Positions 1 through 11,700 of a stretch of 38,632 nucleotides of DNA are shown piece by piece (within the stretch, counting starts at the first letter, position 1; every line of letters starts with the position of its first letter). The DNA is taken from contig JALONX010000002.1 in the NCBI GenBank assembly GCA_025454695.1, positions 1-38,632 on the forward strand, read 5' to 3'. The notes below the pieces were generated by a model, which was given only the letters and a program-made list of their open reading frames with translations, was not told where the DNA came from and made no database searches. Position numbers and translations under genes: made by a program. This DNA comes from Chloroflexaceae bacterium. GTDB taxonomy: Bacteria > Chloroflexota > Chloroflexia > Chloroflexales > Chloroflexaceae.

Positions 1-760
1 ATTTTTACCCAAATATTTACTCTTAATGCGACTAAAAACTGCGTGGTGAACGGTGTCCCACACTCATATTTACTGTATACGTGTGAATGTCTTGTGGCCA
101 ATCTCACGGTAGGGTCTGCACAAATGGAATGCTGATGGAGAAAGTATAACTGATACAACAGGTATTTCAAGCGCTAAATCGTTTTATCCAACACTTAGCC
201 ATCAAGGGACTATCCAATCAGGATTTATTGGTGGGATTCTGGCAGCAGAAAATTGACAGACTATATTTCAATACAAGCAACAGTGACTCTTGTTCTCATT
301 AATTTCCAGTCAGCGTGAAACCGAAACTAACATAACTGTTACCACGGTGTACTTTTTTACATCTTGAAAAGATACGATCACGGCAAAAATGCAAATCTAC
401 CTTAACTTAAAACGAATTGAAACTGTGCATTATACTAAAAAACTGAAACTTTCCAGAAGAAGTTGGTTGGCTTATGTTTTTCCACATTGATGTGGTAGAA
501 GACGGTCCCATTCTGACTTCGACCAGTTTTTATGGAATGTACGTCATCAATAGTTTGAGGTTTCTATTACAGTTGTGCAGTTATCAAATAGTTGGCAAAG
601 GAATCCGGTGTTCTATGGAGAGGACTCCTCGCAACTGGATAAGGTACTAAACCAGCATTAGCTTTTTATGCGAGCAAATAAATTATTAACGTGCTTGGCG
701 ACAATTAGTCGGTCTCTGACTATTGCCGCTGTATAGTGTTGTTTTGTATGGTTCTCGAAT
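1..760. other. AT-rich stretch without a recognisable gene
   Basis: These bases are roughly 40 percent GC, whereas the rest of the window is clearly GC-rich. Stops are frequent in all frames. The longest open stretches are about 44 codons from the window edge (1-135) and about 43 codons ending at the TGA at 254-256, which has no start codon and no product I recognise. A perfect 6-bp inverted repeat with a 2-base loop lies at 482-495 (CCACAT/ATGTGG); its role is unknown. It may be foreign or decayed DNA beside the gene cluster. Confidence 0.5.
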
Positions 761-1105
761 GTGGCTGTGAATGCCGAAACTACACCCGTGCGGCCCGTCG
801 AGCAGACTGCGGTTACGTTCTTTGACCTTCCCTGCCTGGCCGTGCGCAGCCCCGATGGTTCCATCTACCTTTCGCCGCGTGACATTTGTGCTGCATTGAA
901 CCTATGGTATTCTTCCCAATTGCGGCGCATTCGTGGGCATACGCAGCTGAGCAAGGGGCTGGTACGGTTCCTCGTGGTGACAGTGGGCGGCCTGCAAGAT
1001 CAAGACCTCCTGCACCTACAAGTCGTGGCTACATGGTTGTTGCTCATCAACACCGCCCGTGTCGCTGAACCAGTACGCCAGCGGCTGGACTATCTGCAAT
1101 GGTGA
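761..1105 (+). CDS. Phage antirepressor N-terminal domain protein (P22_AR_N-like), possibly truncated
   Basis: This 114-residue protein starts at GTG 761. It resembles the N-terminal domain of P22-type phage antirepressors: a short beta segment (VTFFDLPCLAV), an LSPRDICAALNL segment matching the family's 'PLRPICEALGL' pattern, then SSQLRRIRGHTQLSKG, a hydrophobic LQVVATWLLLINTARV helix matching the 'LPLxWLFxIN' segment, and VRQRLDYLQ at the end. These domains occur in prophages and as stand-alone bacterial proteins with unknown targets. The frame stops where homologues usually continue, and a second short frame overlaps the stop, so a frameshifted longer gene is possible. It is divergent from the NRPS operon and lies directly after the AT-rich block. 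No clear ribosome site is seen. Confidence 0.6.
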   Translation: MAVNAETTPVRPVEQTAVTFFDLPCLAVRSPDGSIYLSPRDICAALNLWYSSQLRRIRGHTQLSKGLVRFLVVTVGGLQDQDLLHLQVVATWLLLINTARVAEPVRQRLDYLQW

Positions 1106-1227
1106 CAGGTGTGGATGCGCAAACGCGCACTGCGTTGGTGACCGAGATTGAGCAGCTGATGAACGGCCTGGAAACGATGCTCCAGCGTCTGGTACAACCG
1201 GCTGAGTCTCCGCCCGAGGGCGAGTAA
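1099..1227 (+). CDS. Small 42-residue helical protein overlapping the antirepressor-like gene
   Basis: The ATG at 1099 lies inside the last codons of the upstream gene (ATGGTGA overlap) and the frame runs to TAA at 1225-1227. The product has a predicted amphipathic helix (ALVTEIEQLMNGLETMLQRL) and an acidic Pro/Glu tail. The overlap suggests either translational coupling or a frameshifted C-terminus of the same antirepressor-like gene. I do not recognise a family. Confidence 0.35.
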   Translation: MVTGVDAQTRTALVTEIEQLMNGLETMLQRLVQPAESPPEGE

Positions 1228-1293
1228 CATGCTGTTTCGCTCATAGTACAGGCGTGCTAGTTCTGATAGCAGTAGTGCTTACGCAATGGTACC

Positions 1294-1413
1294 CTGTTGC
1301 CCCTGGCGGCCTGGCTGTTCGTGGCTCTAGTGTGGTTGAGCGAAGCTGCGCCGTGGGTGATTTATCACACAAGCCCCGTATGGGAAAGGAGTTTGTGTTT
1401 TGCTGATAAGTGA
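1294..1413 (+). other. Possible remnant of a small membrane protein frame
   Basis: An open stretch without ATG or GTG encodes a strongly hydrophobic segment (LLPLAAWLFVALVWL) followed by about 24 polar and aromatic residues up to the TGA at 1411-1413. A second hydrophobic stretch (VLVLIAVVLT) is readable just upstream in another frame. Together they look like a frameshift-broken small membrane protein gene. Evidence is weak; the rest of 1228-1477 holds nothing recognisable except the hairpin at 1450-1469. Confidence 0.2.
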
Positions 1414-1449
1414 TGCTGGCAGTCACGCTCACGAGGCAACCTGCGGCAG

Positions 1450-1469
1450 CACGTGTTGGCGCACACGTG
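1450..1469 (-). terminator. Perfect inverted repeat just past the end of the operon
   Basis: CACGTGT and ACACGTG form a perfect 7-bp stem around a 6-base loop, 8 bases beyond the stop of the MFS gene, the last gene of the minus-strand operon. No T-tract follows in the direction of transcription, so it would be a weak or factor-assisted terminator, a 3'-end-stabilising hairpin, or a protein-binding palindrome (it contains CACGTG). Confidence 0.25.
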
Positions 1470-1477
1470 GCGACGCT

Positions 1478-2716
1478 CTACTGCGTTAAACGAGCTGGCG
1501 TGAGCAGACCATAGAGCGCAATCGCCAGCCCCAGCACCCCCATACCCACCAGCACCGGGGCAGCCCCCACCTGTGCCCCAACCCATGTGGTCACTGCGGC
1601 GCCAATTGGGGCCGGGGTGCGAATGATAATCCAGAAGGCCGAGGTCACCCGCCCCAGCAGGTGATTGGGGGTAATCTCCTGGCGCAACGACATGGAGTTG
1701 ATCAGTTTGACCGTGTTCGCAAACACCATGCCTGCGGCCAGTCCGGCAATCAGCGGCACCGTTGGCGACAGGCCGATCAGTGCAATGGCGGCGCATTCAA
1801 TGCACATGCCACCAATAAAGCAGATGCCAAAACCGAGCCGCCGCCGTAGTAGCGGAGCCAGCACGCCACCCAGCACGCCGCCGAGCGCCGCCACGCCAAA
1901 CACCAGGCCTACGGCACTGTCGTCCTGGCCCAGGTTGTGTTTCAGGTGGTAGATAAACAGGTCATAGCCGCCCGAGGCAACCAGGGTAAACAGAAAGAAC
2001 ATAATCGTTACCGAGCGCAACACCGGCTCGGTGAGCACAAAACGCAGCCCGGCCACAACCTCATCATAGTTCAGGGCGCTCTTCTTCACCGGTTGATCAG
2101 CACCGGGTGGGCGAAAGCGGATGAGAACCAGGCAGACTGCTGAAACCAGAAACGAGAGTGCATTCACGCCAATGGCCGCTGATGGGCCAAAGCGGTTGGA
2201 GAACAGTCCCCCAAGAATCGGGCCAATCGCCATCCCCACCCCGTAGGTGATTTGCAACCGGCTGTTGGCATCCGTCAGCTGGTCATGGTCAACCAGGTTG
2301 GGGATGGAGGTGCTGTAGGCCACCTGAAAGAGCATGCTCAAGGCGCTGGCCCCAATCGCCACGGCAAAAATCAGCCATAGCTGTGGCCCAACCACAAAGG
2401 CCATCAGCGGGATGCTGCCATACACCAGGGTGCGGCCAATGTCGCACCAGATCATCAGGCGGCGGCGATCCATCCGGTCAACAAGCACACCCGCAAATAG
2501 CCCGCTGATCAACATGCTGATGCCCGATACGCTAGTGACCAGCCCCATCTGAAAGACGGAGTTAGTTAGCTCGAAAATCAGCAGCGGCAGGGCAATAGCG
2601 GCAAAAGCGTCACCAAGCACCGAAATGGCTTGCCCAAACCAGAGCGTGTTGAAGTGCCGATTACGCCAGAGCCGCGCCCCTGGTGACGGCTGCGCGAGCG
2701 TTACCTCCTGTGCCAT
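1478..2716 (-). CDS. MFS exporter (EntS / MFS_3-like), probable product efflux
   Basis: This 412-residue protein has about 12 hydrophobic segments. The loop after the second transmembrane segment carries the MFS motif A pattern GVLVDRMDRRRLM, and FGQAISVLGDAFAAIALPLLIFELT at the start is typical of the MFS_3/enterobactin-exporter-like group. Members use the proton gradient to export siderophores, macrolides and peptides. It is the last gene of the operon, 54 bp after the NRPS stop, so its likely role is export of the peptide or self-protection. I chose ATG 2716 because AAGGGG sits 7 bases upstream; an in-frame GTG at 2755 would add 13 residues without a good ribosome site. The substrate cannot be told from sequence. 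Confidence 0.88.
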   Translation of the reverse strand: MAQEVTLAQPSPGARLWRNRHFNTLWFGQAISVLGDAFAAIALPLLIFELTNSVFQMGLVTSVSGISMLISGLFAGVLVDRMDRRRLMIWCDIGRTLVYGSIPLMAFVVGPQLWLIFAVAIGASALSMLFQVAYSTSIPNLVDHDQLTDANSRLQITYGVGMAIGPILGGLFSNRFGPSAAIGVNALSFLVSAVCLVLIRFRPPGADQPVKKSALNYDEVVAGLRFVLTEPVLRSVTIMFFLFTLVASGGYDLFIYHLKHNLGQDDSAVGLVFGVAALGGVLGGVLAPLLRRRLGFGICFIGGMCIECAAIALIGLSPTVPLIAGLAAGMVFANTVKLINSMSLRQEITPNHLLGRVTSAFWIIIRTPAPIGAAVTTWVGAQVGAAPVLVGMGVLGLAIALYGLLTPARLTQ

Positions 2717-2723
2717 AGCCCTT

Positions 2724-2729
2724 CCCCTT
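2724..2729 (-). promoter_or_regulatory. Ribosome binding site setting the MFS start
   Basis: AAGGGG on the minus strand, 7 bases before ATG 2716; it favours this start over GTG 2755. Confidence 0.5.
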
Positions 2730-2770
2730 CTGTATGGGCGCGTCTCGCCGCCCACCTCAGCTTGTCTTCG

Positions 2771-5700
2771 CTAATCCGCTGCGCTTGTTTCGCCCACCGC
2801 CTGGGCCTCGGCAAGGCACGCGCCCAACTGCTCGGCCAGTGTTTGCACGAGGGGCGGGCGCACCATGCTATAGTGGTCGCCTGGCAGCACATGCAGCTCC
2901 ACGCCCTCGGCAGCGAGTCCTTCCCAGCCCAGGGTTGGGCCGCTCTCGTCCAGTGGGCGGTCGCCAGCGCGGAACAGTGTGACTCGGCCCTCGTAGCGAT
3001 GGGGACGGTAGGCCTGCATGGCTCGCAAATTTGCCACAAAGACGGCCAGGTACTGACCGATCTCGTGTTCGCCCAGGTCGGGGGGCAGTAGTTGGGCTGC
3101 CCGCGCCTGCCCCAGCACATAGCTCAGTTGCTGCTCGGGCGCGATCTGCTCCAGCATCTCCACCGTAATGCCCAGGTCGCTGCCAAAGGTGCGACTCAGG
3201 TCGCGGGCGAACCAGGCCAGCAGGGTGGTGTCGCTTACACTCGGCGGCGGTTCCGGCTCGGGTGCCCAGCTATCGAAGAGGGCCAGCAGGGCCACCTCCT
3301 CGCCCTGTGCCGTCAAACGGCGGGCCATTTCATAGGCCACCAGGCCCCCAAACGACCAGCCGCCCAGCATGTATGGCCCGTGGGGCTGCTGGTGCTGAAT
3401 TGCCGCCAGGTAGACCTCGGCCATCTCCTCGACGTGCGTGTGCGGTGCATGCTGCCCATCTAGCCCCAGGGCCTGTAGGCCGTAGAAGGGCTGCTCTGGC
3501 CCGAGGAGCCGCGCCAGGTCGAGATAGCTCAGCACGCTGCCCGCGCCGGGGTGAACGCAGAAGAAGGGCGGCCTGGTGCCTACGGGCTGAAGCGCCACCA
3601 GCGGGGTGTGATGCAGTGCCGTGCCCGCATGGCGCATGGTGCGGGCCAGATGAGCAATCGTCGGCTCCTGAAAGAGCGTCGCCAGGGGGATTTTCTGGCC
3701 AAGCTGCTGCTGAATCTGGGCCATCAGCCGCACCACCAGCAGCGAGTGCCCACCAAGGGCAAAAAAGCTATCGCCTACACCCACCGGCTGCACCCCCAGT
3801 AGCTCCTCCCAGATGCGGGCCAGGCGCAACTCCAGCATGTCGCGGGGCGCAACAAAACCATCGTGAACCGCACTGCGGGTTTCATCCGGCGCAGGCAGGG
3901 CCCGGCGGTCAATCTTGCCGCTCGGCGTGAGCGGCCAGCGTTCCAGCAGCACAAAGGCGCTGGGCAGCATGTAGTCGGGCAGTTTTTCCTTAAGGAAGGA
4001 ACCAAGAACCAAGAACCAAGAACCGTCAGTATTGGCCACTAGTGGTTCTTGGTTCTCGGTTCTCGGTTCTTGCAAGATGACGTAGGCTATCAGCCGCTTC
4101 GCCCCCCGTCCGTCGTCGCGGGCCACTACCACGCACTCGCGCACGGCGGCATGGCGGGCCAGCACGGCCTCCACTTCACCCAACTCGATGCGATAGCCCC
4201 GAATTTTTACCTGGTTGTCGGCCCGGCCCAGAAACTCAATCGTGCCATCAGAGCGGTAGCGGGCCAGGTCACCGGTTTTATAGACGACCGAGGACGGGAG
4301 ACCGGAGACGGGGGCCGCACCATCGAGGCCCAATCTGCTGGCTCCGGTCTCCCGTCCCTGGTCTCCGGTCGTAAGAAACCGCTCGGCGGTCAGATCGGGC
4401 CGGTGCAGGTAGCCACGGGCCAGGCTGTCGCCCGCAAAATAGAGATCAGCGGCGACGCCGATTGGCACCGGCTGCATGTGTGTGTCGAGCAGGAAGGCCT
4501 GGGTGTTGGCAATGGGCCTGCCAATCGGCGGCAGCGCGGGCCATGTCGTCGGGTCGGCATTCAGGGTGTGGGCGGTAACGACGTGAGTCTCCGATGGGCC
4601 GTAGTGGTTGTGCAGCTGAGGGTGAGGGCTGGCAGCGAACCACTGCACCAGGGCTGGTGTCGTTTGCAGCTGCTCGCCTGCCGTGATCACGTCGCGCAGG
4701 TAGGCCGGTGGCTGCCCGGCGACGGCAATCGCCTCGGCCAGCTGTTGCAGCGCCACAAAGGGCATAAACAGGCGCTCAATGCGCTGCTCGTCGAGAAAGC
4801 CCAGCAGCGCCTCCGGGTCGCGCCGCAGCGACTCGCTGGGCAGCACCAGGGTGCCGCCGCTGGCCCATGTGCTAAACAGCTCCTGAAACGAGACATCGAA
4901 GCTGGGCGACGAGAACTGCAAGGTGCGGGCTGCCCCCGGAATGACCTGCGCTTGCCAGGCCAGCAGGTTCACCAGCGGTCGGTGGGGCATGGCCACGCCC
5001 TTGGGCACGCCCGTCGAGCCAGAGGTGTAGATCACATAGGCCAGATTGTCCAGTTGCACCGCCACGTCGGGGTTGCTGTCAGGATAGGTGGCAAATGGCC
5101 TCCAATCGCTCAGCGAGACCGGCGACCATGAACCAGAGGCGGAAGCCAGCACGTCAAGCGTAGACGGTGTGGCCTCGGTCTCCCGTACCCCGTCCCCGGT
5201 CTCACGGGTTAGCACTACCGGCGACTGGGCATTTTCCAGCATGGCCCGCAGGCGCTCAGCAGGGTAGTTCGGGTCAAGCGGCACGTAGGCTCCGCCCGCC
5301 TTCAGAATGGCCAGAATGCCGATGGCCAGCTCAAGCGAGCGCTCCATGCAGATGCCCACCGGCACATCGGGGCCAACCCCCAGTGTGTGCAGGTGGTGGG
5401 CCAGCTGGTTGGCCCGTCCGTTCAGCTCAGCGTAGCTCAGCTGGGCCGCGCCGCACACCACGGCAACGGCGTCCGGTGTGAGCGCGGTCTGCCGTTCAAC
5501 CAGCTGGTGGGCAGCGAGCGGCGGGTAGCTGGCGGCGGTGGCGTTCCATTCCTGCAACTGCTGGCGGCGCTCAGCCTCACTCAGCAAAGGCAGGCTGGCG
5601 ATGGTCTGGGTTGGCTCGGCTACGATCCCTTCCAGCAGCGTCTGGAAATGGCTGACCATGCGGGCGATGGTGCTGGCATCGAACAGGTCGGTGTTGTATT

Positions 5701-8700
5701 CAATCTCGCCCAGCAGGCCGTTGGCTGTTTCCACAAACGAGAGCAGCAGATCGAACTTGGCCGTACCGCTCGACTCATCCAACGGACGCAGGGTGAGGCC
5801 GGAGAGTTCCAGGGCTTCGCTCGGCGCGTTTTGCAGCACCAGCATCACCTGAAACAGTGGGCTACGGCTTAAGTCTCGTTCCGGCTGAATCGCCTCCACC
5901 AGGTATTCAAAGGGCAGATCCTGATTGGCGAAAGCCCCCAGCGCCGCCTGGCGCACCCGGCTTAGCAGCTCGCTAAAACTGGGGTTGCCCGACAGATCGC
6001 CGCGTAGCACCAGGGTGTTGACGAAAAAGCCGATCAAGCCCTCGATCTCGCGGCGGGTGCGGTTGGCGATGGGTGAACCAACTAGAATATCCTCTTGCCC
6101 GCTGTAGCGGAACAGCAGCACCTGAAACGCCGCCAACAGCATCATAAACAGGGTCGCCCCTTCGCGCTGGCTCAGCGTTTGCAGGCCCTGGCTCAACTCT
6201 GGCGCGAGCGTGAAGGCCGTGGCAGCACCCCGGAAGGTCTGCACCGGTGGGCGGGGTCGGTCGGTGGGCAGTTCAAGGGCGGCAGGGGCAGCGGCCAGCT
6301 GGGTTTTCCAGTAGTCGAGCTGCTGCTGCAACAGCTGGCCCTGAAACCACGCCCGCTGCCAGACGGCAAAATCGGCATATTGAATGGTCAGTTCCGGCAG
6401 GCGCGCAGGCCGCCGCTGGACGTGCGCCATGTAAAAGGCGGCCAACTCGCGAATGAGCACGCCCATTGACCAGCCATCGGAGATGATATGGTGCAGCGTA
6501 AAGAGCAGCAGGTATTCATCCTCGTCCAGGATAGCCAGAGTCGCCCGCACCAGCGGCCCGCGTTCCAGGTCAAAGGGCTGCTGGGCCTCAGCCACTGCTA
6601 GCTCACGGGCCGCAGCATCACGGCGAGGGGCTGGCACGTCGCACAAGTCAACAATGCGTAAGGGCAGCACAGTAGCAGGAGCAATCAGCTGCACCGGCTG
6701 GCCGTCCACGCTAGCAAAGCTGGTGCGCAGCGACTCGTGCCGGGCCACCAGGGCGTTGACACTCTGCTGGAGGGCCGCCAGGTCGAGCGTGCCATGCATG
6801 CGCACCCCGGTGGGGATGTTGTAGAGCGGGCTGCCCGGCTCCAGTTGGTCGAGGAACCAGAGCCGTTGTTGCGCAAACGAGAGCGGCAAGGGCTGGCCTG
6901 GTTCGCGGGGCAGGGCTTGAATCTGGCCCAGTGCCCCCTGGCTGCCCGGCGCTGAGTCTGTGCCGTCAGCTCCCTGCAGGCCAAGGCGGGCCAGCCCGGC
7001 CCCGTGGCGCTTGCTCAGGTAGCTCGCCAGTTCGGCGATGGTGGGCGCTTCAAACAGGGCCACCACCGAGACATACTCGCCCAGTTGCTCTTGCAGGCCG
7101 TTGATAAACACCGCGCCTTGAATGGAGTTGCCACCCAGCTGGAAAAAGCTGTCGTGGATGCTGACCTGCTCAAGCCGGAAATGGGCCGCCCACATGTCGG
7201 CTAGCAGCTGCTCGACCTCGTTGCGGGGCGCAACAAACGGACGGCTGGCGGTGGCGTTGCTCTGCTCAGGCCGGGGCAGTGCCCGCCGATCCAGCTTGCC
7301 GTTGGGCGACAGCGGCAGAACCTCCAGTTCCACAATCGCCGTGGGCACCATGTAGTCGGGCAGGCGCTCGCGCAGACGCGATTGGAGATTGGAGATTAGA
7401 GATTGGATGTCATCAGTAGAGGAAGTACTTCTACCATCCTCTGCGGCCCTGCGGCTCTGCGGCTCTGTGTTTTGCAAAACAACGTAGGCCACCAGTCGCT
7501 GCTCGCCCGGTGAGTCTTCGCGCACCACGGCGGCGGCTTCGCGCACGGCGGGGTGGTCGGTCAGTGTGGCCTCGATTTCGCCCAGCTCAATGCGGAAGCC
7601 CCGCAGCTTCACCTGGTGATCAATTCGCCCCAGGTAATCCACCGTGCCGTCGGGCCGCCAGCGGGCCAGGTCGCCCGTCTTATAGATTTTGGATTTTGGA
7701 TTTTGGATTTTAGATTGGTCTGCATCTCCTCCAAAATCCAAAATTGCAAATCCAAAATCGAGGAAGCGTTCGGCAGTGAGTGCCGCGTCGTTGAGGTAGC
7801 CCACGCCCACGCCCGCGCCGCCAATCCACAACTCGCCCGGCACGCCCACCGGCACCGGCTGCATGCCAGCGTCGAGGATGTGCATCTGGGTGTTGGGAAT
7901 GGGGCCACCAATCGGCGGGTTCGCGCTGGTCGGGAAATCTAGTGGCACCCGGTAGGCCGCCACAATGTCGGTGCATTCGGTTGGGCCGTAGGTGTTCACC
8001 AGGGCGGTTGCGTCACCGGCAAGCTCGCGCCAGCGCCGCAGGCGGGCCAGGCCAATCGGCTCGCCGCCCAGAAACACACAGCGCAGCGGCATGGGCTGCT
8101 TGCGCTCCACCGATGCCTCGGCAATCGGGTAAAACGCACTCGGTGTGCAGTTAATCAGCGTAATCTGCTCACGCTGGATAGTGTGCAACAGGCCTAGCGG
8201 ATCATAGTGTTCCTCGGCAGGCAAACAGAGCTGGCCGCCCGTCATTAGCGGGGCGTAGATGTTTTTCTGGGTCAGGTCGAAACTGACCGAGGAGACCAGC
8301 AGCACATGGTCGTCGGCGTTGATGTTGAACTCGCTGATAAACCAGTGCATCAGGTTGGCGAAGCCCCGGTGGGTGACCCCGGCAGCTTTGGGCCGTCCGG
8401 TTGAGCCGGAGGTGAAGATGACATACATCAGCTGGTCAAGGCTGTCCACCTCGGGCAGGTCGCTGGCGGGGGTCTGGGCAATAGCAGGCCAATCACTATC
8501 CAGGCAAAACACCTGGCTGGCGCTGCTGGCGAAGCGGCTGCTCAGCGCCTGGCTGGTGAGCAGGAGCGCTGCGCCGGAGTCTTGCAGCATCAGCGCCAGG
8601 CGCTCCTGGGGGTAGGCCGGGTCGAGCGGCACATAGGCCCCACCGGCCTTCAGAATGCCTAGCAAGCCCACAACGAGGTCGAGCGAACGGGGCAGGCTGA

Positions 8701-11700
8701 TGCCCACCCGCGTGTTTGGCCCGATACCCAGCCCGCGCAGGTGGTGGGCCAACTGGTTGGAACGTTGGTTTAAGGCGGCAAACGAGAGCGTGTCCAGCGG
8801 CGCAGACCCAGCCGCCTGGGCCACCCAGCGCCCGCTGGCGGCAGTCGCCGTGGGGGTGCGGGCGGCCTGGCGGGTAAAGGCATGGGCAACGGATTGGGGC
8901 GCGGGGTTGGGCTGTGCCGTGTCGTTCCACGCCGTCAGCAGCTGCTGTTCGGCGGGCGTGAGCAGCGGCAGCTGGGCAATGGCCGTGGTGGGGCTGGCCA
9001 CCGCGCCTTCCAGCAGCAGCAAAAAGTGCTGCAACATGCGCTCAACCGTCGCCCGATCAAACAGATCGGTGTTAAAGTCAATCGTGCCAGTGAGCTGTTT
9101 ACCAAGCGGGGTAATCGTCAGGGTCAGGTCGGTTTTGGCGGTGTCGGTTTCCTGGTCAACCAGCTTAAGCTGGGCCTCAGGCAGCTCCACCGCTTGCAGC
9201 GGCGTGTTCTGCATCACAAACATCACCTGAAACAGTGGGTTGTGGCTCATCTGGCGCGTGGACTGGATGGCGTCTACCAGCAGCTCAAACGGCAGGTCTT
9301 GATGGTCGTAGGCCCCCAGCGTCACATGGCGCAGCCGCTGCACCAGCTCGCGGAAGCTAGGGTTGCCCGACAGATCGCCCCGCAGCACCAGCGTGTTGAT
9401 AAAACAGCCGATCAGCGGCTCAACTTCGCTGCGGTTGCGGTTGGCGATGGGCGTGCCAACGGCAATATCATCCTGCCCACTGTAACGGGCCAGCAACACC
9501 TGAAACGCCGCCAGCAAGGTCATAAAAGGAGTCACCTGCTCACGCTGGCTCAGCGCCATCACCCCATCGGTTAGCTTCTGCGGCAGCGTAAAGGCGATCA
9601 GCGTGCCGTTAAAGGTCTGCATGGGGGGCCGGGGGCGGTCGGTCGGTAGATTAAGGATCGGCACCAACCCACGGGGGCTTTCGCTGCCAAGCTGCCGCTT
9701 CCAGTAGTTCAGCTGCCGTTCCAGCACCGCGCCCTGCAGCCAGTTGCGCTGCCAGACGGCAAAGTCGGCATACTGAATCGGCAATTCCGGCAGCGGCGAG
9801 GCCTCGCCGCGCACAAAGGCGCTATACAAACGCCCCAATTCATTCAAAACCACGCCGATTGACCAGCCATCGGACACAATATGGTGCATGGTGAAGAGAA
9901 TGATGGAAGCGGTGTCCTCCAGTTGGAGCAGTTTCACCCGCAGCAGCGGGCCACGGGCCAGGTCGAACGGCGCACGAGCCTCTGCACTAGCGAGGGCATG
10001 CGCTTCGGCTTCGCGTTCCTCAGCAGGGAGATGTCGCAAATCAATGCAGGGCAGCCGCACCGGGGCAGCGGGTGCGATCACCTGGGCGGGCCGCCCCTGG
10101 TGGAGGGTGAAACTGGTACGCAGCGCCTCGTGTCGCTCCACAATCGTGTTCAGGCTGCGCTCAAAGGCCGCTACATCGAGTTTGCCGGTGATGCGCAGGG
10201 CCGCTGGCATGCTGTAGAGCGGGCTGCCCGGCTCCAACTGGTCGAGGAACCAGAGCCGTTCCTGGCTGAACGAGAGTGGCTGTGGCCCCTCCCGCGTCGC
10301 TGCCGCGTGCAGCGGCGGAGCCACGTCGGGGGCTTTGTCGGCGGCCTGCCGTTGCAGCCCCTCGATCTGGGTGGCCATGCCTGCCACCGTTGGCGCAGCG
10401 AACATGTCGCGCAGCGGCAGGTGTACATGCAGCTCTTTGCGCACCCGCGAAATCACCTGGGTGGCCAGCAGCGAATGGCCGCCCAGGTCGAAGAAGCTGT
10501 CGTGAATGCCCACCTGGTCGCGCCCCAGCACGCTGCCCCAGAGGTTAGCCAGCACGGTTTCGGTGGCTGTGCGCGGGGCTACGTAGGTTCGCGCTAGCTC
10601 AGGATGAGTCGCGTCGGGGGCAGGCAGCGCCTTACGGTCTACCTTGCCGTTGGGGCTAAGCGGTAGCTCGGCCAGCAGCACAAAGGCCGACGGCACCATG
10701 TAGTCGGGCAATTTTTCGCGGAGGAAAGAACCGAGAACCGAGAACCAAGAACCATCCTGAACCGAAGCTGGTTCTTGGTTCTTGGTTCTTGGTTCTTGCA
10801 AAACAACATACGCCACCAGCCGTTTGTCGCCGGGCTGGTCTTCGCGGGCCACCACCACCGCGTCGCGCACGGCAGGGTGGTGCAGCAAGGTCGCTTCGAT
10901 TTCGCCCAGCTCAATGCGAAAGCCCCGTACTTTTACCTGGTGATCGAGCCGCCCCAGGTACTCAAGCTGGCCATCGGGCCGGTAGCGTACCAGGTCGCCG
11001 GTTTTATAGACGGGAGACGGGAGACCGATGACCGGGGCCAGCATATCTCGCCCAGATGGTTCGGCTCCGGTCTGCGGTCGTCGGTCTCCGGTCACGATAA
11101 AGCGTTCCGCCGTCAACTCGGGCCGGTTGAAGTAGCCCCGCGCCAGCCCATCGCCGCCCAGGTAGAGTTCGCCGGGCACGCCGATGGGCACCCGCTGCAT
11201 GTGTTTGTCCAGCACATAGGCCTGGGTATTGGGCAGTGGCACGCCAATCGGTACACTGGTTGCGTCGGGCGGAATAAGCGCCACGGTGGAGTAGGTGGTG
11301 TCTTCGCTGGGGCCGTAGAGGTTGTAGACCGCCTGCACGTTGCCCGTGGCGTAGAGCTGTTGAACCAGCGGCAACGGCAACGGCTCGCCTGCCAGATTGA
11401 CGGTATGCACCGAGGGCGGCAGGCCGCTGCTGCGCAACAGGGCCGCCACTGCCGACGGCACACTATTCACCAGCGTGACCTCGCCAGCGGCGGGCAGGTC
11501 GGATAGGGCCAGGGCGTTTTCCGCCAGAATGACGCTGCCGCCCATGCTCAGCGGCCCAAACATTTCAAAGATCGAGAGATCAAAACAGATCGAGGTGCTG
11601 AACAGCACGCCCGCAAATTGTTCCGGGGTATAGGCAGTGTGTGCCCAGGCCAGAAAGGCCAGCACGCTGTGGTGGGTAATGGCCACGCCTTTGGGCCGCC

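Noticed and set aside
1-760. Protein-coding gene in the left AT-rich region
   Set aside because: Only open stretches below 50 codons without start signals or recognisable family sequence.
2717-2755. GTG start of the MFS gene at 2755
   Set aside because: No good ribosome site, while ATG 2716 has AAGGGG at 7 bases and begins a normal MFS N-terminus.
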